A program made the translations under genes and the position numbers. Under the pieces are notes generated by a model. The model had not been told where the DNA came from, did not search any database, and saw only the letters and a list, made by a program, of their open reading frames with translations. A stretch of DNA of 64,000 bases, from positions 65,715 through 129,714 of the forward strand of contig JAJEGS010000056.1 in the NCBI GenBank assembly GCA_022819745.1, read 5' to 3'. Each line of letters starts with the position of its first letter. Position 1 is the stretch's first letter. Below are positions 1-8,113 of the stretch, piece after piece. This stretch comes from Candidatus Latescibacterota bacterium (GTDB lineage Bacteria; Latescibacterota; UBA2968; UBA8231).

Positions 1-804
1 GTTTTCGCGGGTGGAGTGCAGCACGCTCAACAAGGGGTCGTTTTTGGTGATCCAGCGCCTGCCGGGCGTGCGCCCGCACGCGCCGTCTTGAAAAGGCAGC
101 GAAGCGTCGCCCACCCGGATGTCAAACCAGCCCACGAAATTATCGGCGAAGCTATCTTCACCAAAGGACTCAAGGGCCGGCTTGGGCTCGGCAAAATCTT
201 CGATCAGTAGGCGGTCTTCCTCTTGGCTGAGGCGCGGATAGAAGCGAATGCGGTTGATCGGCACATTGGCGCCGAAATCGAATATAATGGCGTCGTAGAA
301 AGGACGCCCCAGTCCGATGCCCGGTGCTTTGTTGGGATCCTGCGAGAAGGGGCGAAACTGGGCGGATACCGGATTGGCATCGAGCATGAGCTTGTTGAGG
401 GGGGCATTGTTGCCGGCGAAGAGGCAATTGTAAGCCGAATTTCCACCTCCGTAGGATACGCTGACTTCCCCCCCGGTGAAGTTTAGGGGGACCTCGTTTG
501 ACTCGGCGCTTAGATCGGTCAGAGCCAAGTTTTCGGAAGGATCGATGAAGCGGGGGCGGATGGAGATGTCGGAGAAATCGACGAGGGTGTCCCCACCGGT
601 CTCTTGCTGAGGCGTGCCCACAGCAACGCTTTTGAGCAGTTCGCCGTTGGCGTCATAGACCAGATACGCGCCCACTTCGGCTTGGCTACGGGCGTCCTGC
701 CAAGATGGGCCGTCCACGCCGCCCAGATGGAATTCGGTTCGGGCGTTCACTTGAGCAACGGTGAGCAAAACCGTGCAGACGAAGAAAGACAAAGACCTAA
801 GCAT
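1..804 (-). CDS. Secreted surface protein, 3' end beyond window (discoidin-like paralogue)
   Basis: An open reading frame runs leftward from ATG at 802-804 to the window edge without a stop (268 codons visible). It starts with a signal peptide (MLRSLSFFVCTVLLTVAQVNA). The segment NRIRFYPR at about residue 193 is also present in the neighbouring secreted protein at 933-3050, so the two are paralogues with a discoidin/galactose-binding-like fold (inference). AAGGAAGG lies 7-8 bases upstream of the start. It is transcribed divergently from the 933 gene. Function is not recognised; a cell-surface or exported role follows from the signal peptide. Confidence 0.72.
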   Translation of the reverse strand, partial: MLRSLSFFVCTVLLTVAQVNARTEFHLGGVDGPSWQDARSQAEVGAYLVYDANGELLKSVAVGTPQQETGGDTLVDFSDISIRPRFIDPSENLALTDLSAESNEVPLNFTGGEVSVSYGGGNSAYNCLFAGNNAPLNKLMLDANPVSAQFRPFSQDPNKAPGIGLGRPFYDAIIFDFGANVPINRIRFYPRLSQEEDRLLIEDFAEPKPALESFGEDSFADNFVGWFDIRVGDASLPFQDGACGRTPGRRWITKNDPLLSVLHSTREN

Positions 805-817
805 GGCTCATCCTTCC

Positions 818-846
818 TTGAACTGGGGGACGAGATTTTTTATATA
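818..846 (+). promoter_or_regulatory. Sigma-70-type promoter for the 933 gene
   Basis: TTGAAC at 818-823, a 17-base spacer, and TATATA at 841-846. This predicts a start near 853 and a leader of about 80 bases. The -10 hexamer is its own reverse complement and is shared with the leftward promoter. Confidence 0.6.
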
Positions 847-869
847 TATGCAAAATAAAGCGATATCAA
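841..869 (-). promoter_or_regulatory. Sigma-70-type promoter for the leftward surface gene, sharing its -10 box
   Basis: On the minus strand TTGATA (864-869) is followed after 17 bases by TATATA (841-846), the same hexamer used as -10 by the rightward promoter. The predicted start is near 834, giving a 30-base leader that contains the AAGGAAGG ribosome site. Confidence 0.6.
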
Positions 870-932
870 CTCGGTTCCAAAAGTTATTTTACAACCACTG
901 GCTGCCAAAAGCCGCCGCATTGGAGTGCTGCC

Positions 933-3050
933 ATGCGTGTATCGGGCTATTTTTTGCGTATTTTCGCCCTAACATTAGGGTCGCTAGCGGTTGTTTGTGT
1001 TCCCGTTTTCGCCCTCGACACCGTTACTTTGGGCGAAGGCGGCGAGTTGGATTGGCAGAGCGAAGGCAACTCGGCCGTGGCAGTCATCGACGCGGAGTAT
1101 CGCTCGCCCCTCAATCCCAACCGCCTGCTAGTGGGCAACGCGCCGGGGAATCTAATCGCGTTTGCACATCCCGATTTTCCCCGTAGTCTCTTTCCCCTGC
1201 GCATAGAAGAAGGCGAAAACATCGCCAACAATACGGTGGTGCGAGGCGGCAACATAGACGCGCCCAACATCTTTGACTTCGGGCGCGATGTCGGGGTCGC
1301 CAGTGGCAGTATATTCGATCGCAACGACCTCCTACTGGCCTTGCAGGAGTTGCTCACCAGCGAGGATGGCGGTGAAAAGAAGGCGTTCGAGCGCAAGAAT
1401 TTCAACGCGCTGGGCACGCTGGTCATTCTCAACTTAGGGGGGCGTTTTGGCGTCAATCGCATCCGCTTCTATCCGCGCAATACCGTTCATAAATCTCCCA
1501 CTACGCCCTTTCACAACGACTTCCTGCGGGCCTTTGAGCTTTTTACTAACGACGGGATCAGCCTGACTAACGACGGCAGTTTGATCTGGGACCCCCTGCT
1601 GTTGCAGGCCGACAACGAAAATCCCGTCGTCGATGTGACCATAGATCCGCCCAGCTACGTCCAGTTTGTGCGCTTGCGAGCCACCTCTACGGTCAACTTT
1701 GAGATCGACGAATTCGAGGTGTACGGCACGGGTTTTCTCTCCGAAGCTCAATACATTTCGGATATATTCGATGCCGGCCAGCCCGCGCTCTGGGGCGATA
1801 TGCGCTGGGTAGAAGAAACCGTTGGTCCCGAGGTGTTTTCCCGTCTGCAAATCCGCACCCGCACGGCTAACGACGCCACGCCCTTTGTCTTCACTCGGCT
1901 GCTAGCAGCTCAGCGCGACGCCGAGGAGATTCCGTTCTCTTTGGAGGACCCCACCCAGGAAATGGAACTAGCTGAGTACGAGACGCTGCCCAAGGCCGAC
2001 GCCCTTGGTCGCCAGTGGAATCCTGGTCTCATCAGAGATGATCTAATCAACTGGAGTCCCTTCAGCACGCCCTATCCCGCGAGTGCGGCCAACGGCCCTG
2101 GGATTCCAATCGCCTCTCCCAGTCCAAATCGGTACTTCCAGTTTCAAGTTTTTTTTCAGAGCGATGATCTAGAGGCGGCTCGGGGGCTGAAATCCCTGAG
2201 TTTTGAGGTGCTGACGCCGCCCTTTGCCGACGAAGTCATCGGCGAGATTTTTCCGCGCGAGGTTAGCATAGCCGAAAACACGAATTTTACGTACGCCGTG
2301 CGCCCGGTCTTGGCGACGGCCAACCTGCGCGGTTTTGACACCATAGAGATATTTACCCCTACCCGAGTAGAGAGCATAGATCGCCTAGAGTTGGTGGATG
2401 AAACCGGAGAACTCGTCGCCGAGCGCGTCTTTGCCGGGCTTGAGGACACGACCCGCGTTGACGGATTCCAAATTCTCGCGGTAGAAGACGACAAATTTTC
2501 GGTGCGGATTCCCTTCCTGCAAGAAGGCAGCACACTCGTAAAAATCCACTTTCAGACCGAGGTGTTGACTTATAGCACCAACTTTACTGCGGCGGTCCGG
2601 CTTTCCGACGAAGAGGGGGGCATATCCCAAGCCATTGTTCCAGGCGATGCGGCAACGCTGGCCACAGGAGACGATGCTGATCTGTCCGGCACTACAGTGT
2701 TGAGCCCCTCGGTGCTGCGCGGAGGTCGTTTGCTAGACAGGATGGAGATTGTGCCCGCGGTCTTCACCCCCAATGGGGATCGGGTCAACGATGTGGCCAG
2801 AGTGTACTATAACTTGCTCGCATTGGATGTTGCCCGCCCGGTAGAGATCGCCGTTTACGATTTGAGTGGCCGGTTGATCCGCATCATCCACGACGCTCCC
2901 GAACGCAACGGACGCTACGAAGACAAGACGTGGGACGGACTCGATGCCCAAGGGCAGCTAGTCCCGCCGGGGCTCTATATCGTGCGGTTGGCGATAGAAG
3001 GGGATGCCCAACAAGACGGTCAGTCCCGGCTAGTAGGCGTGGCGTATTAA
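933..3050 (+). CDS. Secreted protein with discoidin-like region and FlgD-like C-terminal domain
   Basis: A 705-residue protein with an N-terminal signal peptide (cleavage probably after PVFA, about residue 27). Residues about 170-270 look like a discoidin/F5-8 type carbohydrate-binding beta sandwich: they contain NRIRFYPR and a typical end strand with EIDEFEVYG. The last 100 residues match the FlgD-like Ig module seen at the C terminus of many exported FCB-group proteins: FTPNGDRVND, then AVYDLSGR, then WDGLDAQGQLVPPGLYIVRL. In that lineage such tails serve as surface attachment or sorting modules (known of the family; inferred here). It is a paralogue of the divergent gene at 1-804 and of 8114-11218. 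Substrate or partner is unknown. Confidence 0.8.
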   Translation: MRVSGYFLRIFALTLGSLAVVCVPVFALDTVTLGEGGELDWQSEGNSAVAVIDAEYRSPLNPNRLLVGNAPGNLIAFAHPDFPRSLFPLRIEEGENIANNTVVRGGNIDAPNIFDFGRDVGVASGSIFDRNDLLLALQELLTSEDGGEKKAFERKNFNALGTLVILNLGGRFGVNRIRFYPRNTVHKSPTTPFHNDFLRAFELFTNDGISLTNDGSLIWDPLLLQADNENPVVDVTIDPPSYVQFVRLRATSTVNFEIDEFEVYGTGFLSEAQYISDIFDAGQPALWGDMRWVEETVGPEVFSRLQIRTRTANDATPFVFTRLLAAQRDAEEIPFSLEDPTQEMELAEYETLPKADALGRQWNPGLIRDDLINWSPFSTPYPASAANGPGIPIASPSPNRYFQFQVFFQSDDLEAARGLKSLSFEVLTPPFADEVIGEIFPREVSIAENTNFTYAVRPVLATANLRGFDTIEIFTPTRVESIDRLELVDETGELVAERVFAGLEDTTRVDGFQILAVEDDKFSVRIPFLQEGSTLVKIHFQTEVLTYSTNFTAAVRLSDEEGGISQAIVPGDAATLATGDDADLSGTTVLSPSVLRGGRLLDRMEIVPAVFTPNGDRVNDVARVYYNLLALDVARPVEIAVYDLSGRLIRIIHDAPERNGRYEDKTWDGLDAQGQLVPPGLYIVRLAIEGDAQQDGQSRLVGVAY

Positions 3051-3059
3051 ACGCGGATT

Positions 3060-5330
3060 CTATCGCTGTCCGAGTATCTTCTGCACCAGTTCTAAATTCT
3101 TTTCTACTTCTGCCATCGCCTTGTCCTGCAAGCGCTGCTTCCGCTTGAGTTGGTCGTATTCAGCAAAGTGATGCTGTGCCTCTGCTGCTCTGCCGAGGCG
3201 CTCGTAAAGATTGCCCAGACAGGCGTGTACTTGGGGGTACTGCGGCGCGAGTTCGGCAATTTTCTCGAAAAAAGTTAAGGATTCGGCATAGCGGTTCTGC
3301 CGAGCCAAGAGTAGTCCTATGCTCCAATAGCTTTGGACGCGGTTGGGGTCTAGGTCGATAGCCTGGCGCAAAAGGGCCTCGGCTCTTTGGGTCTGGAGCG
3401 TTGGCGCTAGAAGCGCGGTCGTTTGCCCGTCGCTTGCTTCCTCGACGAGCAGATCGGCTAAGCGGATGCGGTACTCGGGTTCGGTAGGGGCTTGCTCCAG
3501 CAGCGTGCGGTACTCAGCGGCCGCGGCCTGTAATTGACCTTTTGTTTCGTAGAGCCGAGCCAACTGGTAGCGCACCACGGTGGAGTCGGGGCATAGCGTT
3601 AGGGTGTGGCGATAGGCCTCGGCTGCTTGGCCGAGTTGGCCCGCCATGGCGTGGGCGTAGCCGATGCGACCGTAGATAGCCGCCCAGTCGGGGCGCTTTT
3701 CGGCGACCTGCGCGTAGGTGGCGATAGCGTCCTCGTAGCGGCGCATGTGCAGCAGGGCATTGCCGAGAAAGTAGCGGACTCGGTCCGCCTCTGGGTAGAA
3801 CTCCAGATATTGCCTGTAGAGATCGACGGCTTGGTGGTATTCCTTTTCATCGACGTAGAGGGCCGCTAGGCGCAAGAGCGCGTCGTCGTGGTCGGGAAGC
3901 CGGTTGAGGACCCACCTGTATTCGCGCATGGCATTGGCTGGCATGCCGTTGCGTTCGTACGCATAGCCCAGCCAGAAGTGCTGCTGTGGTTCGCCCTCCG
4001 CGTTCATAGACCCAGCGCCGACATTGGCCATGAGCAACAGCAGGGGCAAGGCTACCAGAGCCTTTCTACGGTACTGCGCTTCTTTCCACAGCGAATACAT
4101 CCCGAAACCGGCGTAGAGTAGAAGCAAGGGCACGACGGGTAGCCGGTAGCGCGCGGTAACAAAGAAGAGTACCACCGACACCATATACGTCAGCGTGAAT
4201 AGCAAGAAGAGACGCCCCTGGTCGGTCTTGCCCGCCGAGGTGCGCGCAAAGAGCACTAGCCCTAAGAGGGCGAACGGGGCTACTAATCCGAAGGGAAAGG
4301 CGACGCCCTTTTTCCACAAGAGGGCGGACAAAAGCGCCGAGTCGCGGCGGGCGAAATACGGATCGATGTTGCGCTTTATTTCGTCGCCGTGCCAAAACAG
4401 GTAGAGCTTGTAAAGCTGTAGCCACGCATAGTCGAGCGGATTCGCGGCGGCGAAATCCCAAGCACGGGCGAAGAAGAAACGGGATTTCGCCGATGGGCGT
4501 TCAATGCCGGCTTCGCGTTCGGGCATTTCCGCTAGCTCTAGCCAATCCCTGCCAGGACGGATATCGACCGTGCGCTGGTAGTCGGGGTTGTTGCCAATGT
4601 AGAAATTGATCCCGGCGTTGTGCGAGATGAGAACCGAGTCGTCGCCAACTAGGTAATTGCGCAGCGCAACCGGGGCAATGACCAGCGCGATGCCGAGGAG
4701 CAACAAGGCTCCTCGCTGGACAAAGTTCCCTTGGGAAAACCAGAGCCAAGCGAGCAATACTGGCGCGAAAAGGAGAATATTGGACACCGCTAGGGCGGCT
4801 AGACCCAGTGTGAGACCGACGATCAGCCACGGCCAGCGCTGCTTTAGGGGAGCGGTGAGCAGCAAGAGCAGCAGGGCCAAGTCGAGGAGGAGGGCCGGGA
4901 TAGTGGGCAGCAATTCACCGCCGAAATAAATCAGCGGGCCATAGCAGGCAGCGGCCAGACCCGCGCCGAGCGCCACAGCCGAGGGAAAGAGACGGAGACC
5001 GATCAGATAGGTAAGCCCGCAGACGAGCGCACCAAATAGGGCTTGGAGCAGACGGGGCAGGTAATAATTTTCGCCGCCAACGGAGAAGAGTAGGCCAAGC
5101 AGATAGGGATAGAGCGGCGGCTGCCAAAAGGGAGTCGGTTTCCCAGCCCAGGAGACCTCGCTGAGGTAGCGGGCGTCATCGACATAGGTCCGGGCATCGA
5201 CGACCGGAACGGAGAAAAGCGGACTGGTGGAGAGTTCACTCAGGTAAAAGAGACGCAGGCCCAAGGACAACAGGACGATGAGGGCACAGGTCCAAAGTTC
5301 GCGGCGACCGATCTTAAAGCTCGGGCCCAT
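3060..5330 (-). CDS. Membrane glycosyltransferase (PMT/ArnT-like) with C-terminal TPR repeats
   Basis: A 756-residue protein. Residues 1-420 hold about ten hydrophobic segments, with an acidic motif in the first outer loop (VVDARTYVDDARYL) as in GT39/GT83 polyprenyl-phosphate-sugar transferases, where an Asp there is catalytic. Residues about 430-750 are tandem TPR units (for example LGYAYERNG, LGNALLHMRRYEDAIATY, LGNLYERLGRAAEAQ). Fusions of this kind are common in poorly studied phyla. It follows the 893-aa surface protein gene with only 9 bases between, so the two are probably co-transcribed. It might glycosylate exported proteins of this locus (inference). Acceptor and donor are not deducible. 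Confidence 0.8.
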   Translation of the reverse strand: MGPSFKIGRRELWTCALIVLLSLGLRLFYLSELSTSPLFSVPVVDARTYVDDARYLSEVSWAGKPTPFWQPPLYPYLLGLLFSVGGENYYLPRLLQALFGALVCGLTYLIGLRLFPSAVALGAGLAAACYGPLIYFGGELLPTIPALLLDLALLLLLLTAPLKQRWPWLIVGLTLGLAALAVSNILLFAPVLLAWLWFSQGNFVQRGALLLLGIALVIAPVALRNYLVGDDSVLISHNAGINFYIGNNPDYQRTVDIRPGRDWLELAEMPEREAGIERPSAKSRFFFARAWDFAAANPLDYAWLQLYKLYLFWHGDEIKRNIDPYFARRDSALLSALLWKKGVAFPFGLVAPFALLGLVLFARTSAGKTDQGRLFLLFTLTYMVSVVLFFVTARYRLPVVPLLLLYAGFGMYSLWKEAQYRRKALVALPLLLLMANVGAGSMNAEGEPQQHFWLGYAYERNGMPANAMREYRWVLNRLPDHDDALLRLAALYVDEKEYHQAVDLYRQYLEFYPEADRVRYFLGNALLHMRRYEDAIATYAQVAEKRPDWAAIYGRIGYAHAMAGQLGQAAEAYRHTLTLCPDSTVVRYQLARLYETKGQLQAAAAEYRTLLEQAPTEPEYRIRLADLLVEEASDGQTTALLAPTLQTQRAEALLRQAIDLDPNRVQSYWSIGLLLARQNRYAESLTFFEKIAELAPQYPQVHACLGNLYERLGRAAEAQHHFAEYDQLKRKQRLQDKAMAEVEKNLELVQKILGQR

Positions 5331-5339
5331 AGGCCAAAC

Positions 5340-8021
5340 TTATTGCAGGCCAGCGTAAACGGCGATGAAGCTTTCGGTGATGGTCTCCGATTCGTCACCC
5401 TTGGGGTTGCGGCGGTCTATCCGCATGCCCATCTGCGTGGTGAGCTTGTACCCCAGATAATCGGATACATTAGTGAACTGAGCGGCTCCGACGACGCTGT
5501 TGAAGTCGTTGAGGTCGCGCTCGAAATCGTTGACGAAAGTCAACTCTAAGCCGAGTTGGAGGGTCGTGTGCTGGAGCATGGGAAAGCCCAGCAGGAACCC
5601 GCCGATCTCGGCAAGTTCGGTCCGTCTTTCCTGCGAAAGCAGGTCGATGGTCTGTTTGCGGTACTCACTCTTCCAGCGCGGCTCGACCCAGAGTCGGCCT
5701 AGATTGAGGCGGTAGCTCACCTTGTTGATGACGCCAAAGAAAAAGTCGCGCTGGCGCAGGCCCAAGGGGGCGCGTTGGTTTTCGTCGAGGCGCTGGTGAT
5801 ACGTATCGTATTTGAGAAAGTTCTTGGCGATGAAGCCTCCCCGCTGATAGTCGTGGCCCAGCCACAGGGCGTTGATGTAGGTGTCGGGAGCGATGAGAGG
5901 GTCCTCGATTTTGGTAGATTCGCCGGTGCGGATATTGGCGTTGGGCAACCACTGCTGGAGATCGTCGGGAATATTGTCTTCGACTGACTTGAGCATCTCA
6001 AAGAAGCGAAAGCGGCCCCAGTTAGGCGTGGACTTGTCGAGGGTAAAAAGCACGTAGTCAACGCGGTTTTTTTGATTTGAGGAGATGAGGTCCTCGCGCA
6101 GAACCCCGGCCATCAGCCGGACCTCTGGCGTCAGGTGCGTACCGCCATATACGTTGAACCCTCGATGGTCCTTCTTGTAGGGGTAGTCGGGTGCCTCGTC
6201 GTTTTCAAAGCGGTCAATCCAGACGTTGTTGTTGAGATCGATGCCGAAGAGAAACTCGGGGCGATCGACATTGTGGCGCATGAAAGGCTCTTCGTAGTCG
6301 GGTACGGAGTTGGAGAGGAAGCGATTGTCGTTCTGGTTGAAGTCAGAGATGAAGTCGTTGTTTTCGTCCCAGCCGGGATAGACTTCTTGGTCGCCGGCTC
6401 GCCAGTCCTTGCGCACGGTGTCGGGGTAGCGGTCTTGATCGTCGTTGTCCTCGACTAGCTCGACTACGTGGACGCGCTCGTCCTCGTAGTCAATGAAGCC
6501 GGAACTTAGCGTGGTGAAGGTCCTAGTGTTGTAGCGAGGATCCATGCTGTAGAGCTCACCGAAGGCGAACCAAGGGTACGTGCTGCGCGAGAGGTTGATC
6601 ATCCAAGCGGGTGCGGCCCGGTCGCCGCGCAGGCCCGAAGAAGTCGCGTGGCTTCTGCGCAACACATTGGGGTACTGGACATACGAGTAACTCAAGTCGT
6701 ATTCGCCGTAGAAGTTCCAGCCAAAAACTTCTTCTAATTCGAGGGTAGCCCCCCAGATTTGGGTCGCCGTGGGCAGCCCGTACTCGAAGCTGACGACCTG
6801 CAAGTTGGTGTTGTCTTGGACATTGCCCTCGGCTTGGGTGACCAATAAAAGCACCGAGACATCCGAGATGTTGAGCTGGTTGCTTGAAGATATCCAGACT
6901 TGGTAGTCATTGCCCAGCACGAGGCGGAACTCGACTTTTTTGATTTCCTCCTTGGCACCAGATGAGCGATTGACAAAAGCTGGGCTGTCGAAATCGTAGC
7001 GTAGGCGAATCTCCTCGGTGCCATCGGCCGAGAGAAAGCCTTGGCGGATAAAGCCGCCTTCGATGATCGGCTCGAAGCGGATATCCTTGCCCCGATCCAC
7101 CTTACCGTCGTTGTAGGTAATGATGATATCGGAGCCAGTGGGGAAGAAAGCCGCGCCGCCGACTTGGTCTTCGGGCGAGTCGTCGCGCAGCACGATCTCG
7201 ATGAAGGAGATCGTCTGGTTCTGGTCGATAGTGAGTTTGCCGGTGACGGGGTTGCCCCTGAAACCACTGATAAGGGTGTTGGACTGGTGAGAGTTGACAG
7301 CCGTCAAGCCTAGGGTCGCGAAGTCGCCCACCTGTAAGGTGCCGCGTCCGCCAATCATGGAAGTGGCGTTGGTGGCGAGGACTTCCAGGTCGTTGGTGGT
7401 GCTGCCACCGGGTTGGCTGAGGCGCGAGTAGATGAGCGTGCCTTGGTACTTGTCGGCGGCGTAATCGAACTGGATGCCATCCCAGCGGGGCTTGGAAAAG
7501 GTCATCGGCGTAAGCGTGGTGCGGATATTGTCGCCGATAGTCACCGAGTAGTGGTGCTGGCCCTTGGCATCGGCCGAGACCAACAATCCACTGAACCAGC
7601 CTTGGAATCTGTTGCCTTTGAGGACCGAGGAGCCAAACTGCTTGGGCTGGGATTGGGAGTTGTTAAAAACGAGCCAACCGCGAGTGACGAAGTTGCCGTA
7701 GAGGTCGTAGTAGTAGTCGCCCTCTAGCCGGGTATCGACGTAGCGCTGATAGTGCCGGCGCGCATAGTTCGAGTACTCCCACTGGCTCCATCGGTACTCG
7801 TTGTAGAGCTCCTGAGGCACGTACCACCGCCGCTTGGCCGGATCGAGGGCGCCGAAGAGGACCCCCGGCCCCTGCGGCTCGAAGGAAACCCTGCCGCCTG
7901 ATTGGATGGTGCCCAGCCGAGAACCGTATTCCTGGGCTGTGCCAAGCTGGGGGAGCGCTAGGAGACAACACGGGACCAAAACCGCTAGCACAAACGATCG
8001 GGTGCTTTTCGTTCTCTTCAC
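5340..8021 (-). CDS. Large exported protein, beta-rich, with calcium-type acidic loops; probable outer-membrane protein
   Basis: An 893-residue protein initiating at GTG (8019-8021) behind an AGGAGGT site 5-6 bases upstream. The signal peptide ends near LPQLGTAQ. The remainder is rich in Tyr, Asn and Asp with alternating hydrophobic strands. Two acidic loops near residues 530-610 (DENNDFISDFNQND and DLNNNVWIDRFENDE) have the DxNxN...D spacing of EF-hand, dockerin or thrombospondin type-3 calcium sites. The last 200 residues read like amphipathic barrel strands. No named family is recognised. It sits between a FlgD-tailed protein upstream and a TPR glycosyltransferase downstream on the same strand, which suggests one surface-structure operon. 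Confidence 0.65.
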   Translation of the reverse strand: MKRTKSTRSFVLAVLVPCCLLALPQLGTAQEYGSRLGTIQSGGRVSFEPQGPGVLFGALDPAKRRWYVPQELYNEYRWSQWEYSNYARRHYQRYVDTRLEGDYYYDLYGNFVTRGWLVFNNSQSQPKQFGSSVLKGNRFQGWFSGLLVSADAKGQHHYSVTIGDNIRTTLTPMTFSKPRWDGIQFDYAADKYQGTLIYSRLSQPGGSTTNDLEVLATNATSMIGGRGTLQVGDFATLGLTAVNSHQSNTLISGFRGNPVTGKLTIDQNQTISFIEIVLRDDSPEDQVGGAAFFPTGSDIIITYNDGKVDRGKDIRFEPIIEGGFIRQGFLSADGTEEIRLRYDFDSPAFVNRSSGAKEEIKKVEFRLVLGNDYQVWISSSNQLNISDVSVLLLVTQAEGNVQDNTNLQVVSFEYGLPTATQIWGATLELEEVFGWNFYGEYDLSYSYVQYPNVLRRSHATSSGLRGDRAAPAWMINLSRSTYPWFAFGELYSMDPRYNTRTFTTLSSGFIDYEDERVHVVELVEDNDDQDRYPDTVRKDWRAGDQEVYPGWDENNDFISDFNQNDNRFLSNSVPDYEEPFMRHNVDRPEFLFGIDLNNNVWIDRFENDEAPDYPYKKDHRGFNVYGGTHLTPEVRLMAGVLREDLISSNQKNRVDYVLFTLDKSTPNWGRFRFFEMLKSVEDNIPDDLQQWLPNANIRTGESTKIEDPLIAPDTYINALWLGHDYQRGGFIAKNFLKYDTYHQRLDENQRAPLGLRQRDFFFGVINKVSYRLNLGRLWVEPRWKSEYRKQTIDLLSQERRTELAEIGGFLLGFPMLQHTTLQLGLELTFVNDFERDLNDFNSVVGAAQFTNVSDYLGYKLTTQMGMRIDRRNPKGDESETITESFIAVYAGLQ

Positions 8022-8080
8022 GACGACCTCCTCAGAACAGTAGTACTATCACAGCTACCAATACCCCACGACCAAAACTA

Positions 8081-8107
8081 AGTATGGCAAAACCGCTCGT
8101 CTGTCAA
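8081..8107 (-). promoter_or_regulatory. Possible promoter for the 893-aa exported protein
   Basis: A perfect TTGACA lies at 8102-8107 (minus strand), with CATACT at 8081-8086 after 15 bases. The -35 is strong but the -10 and its spacing are poor, so the call is tentative. Confidence 0.3.
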
Positions 8108-8113
8108 ACAATC

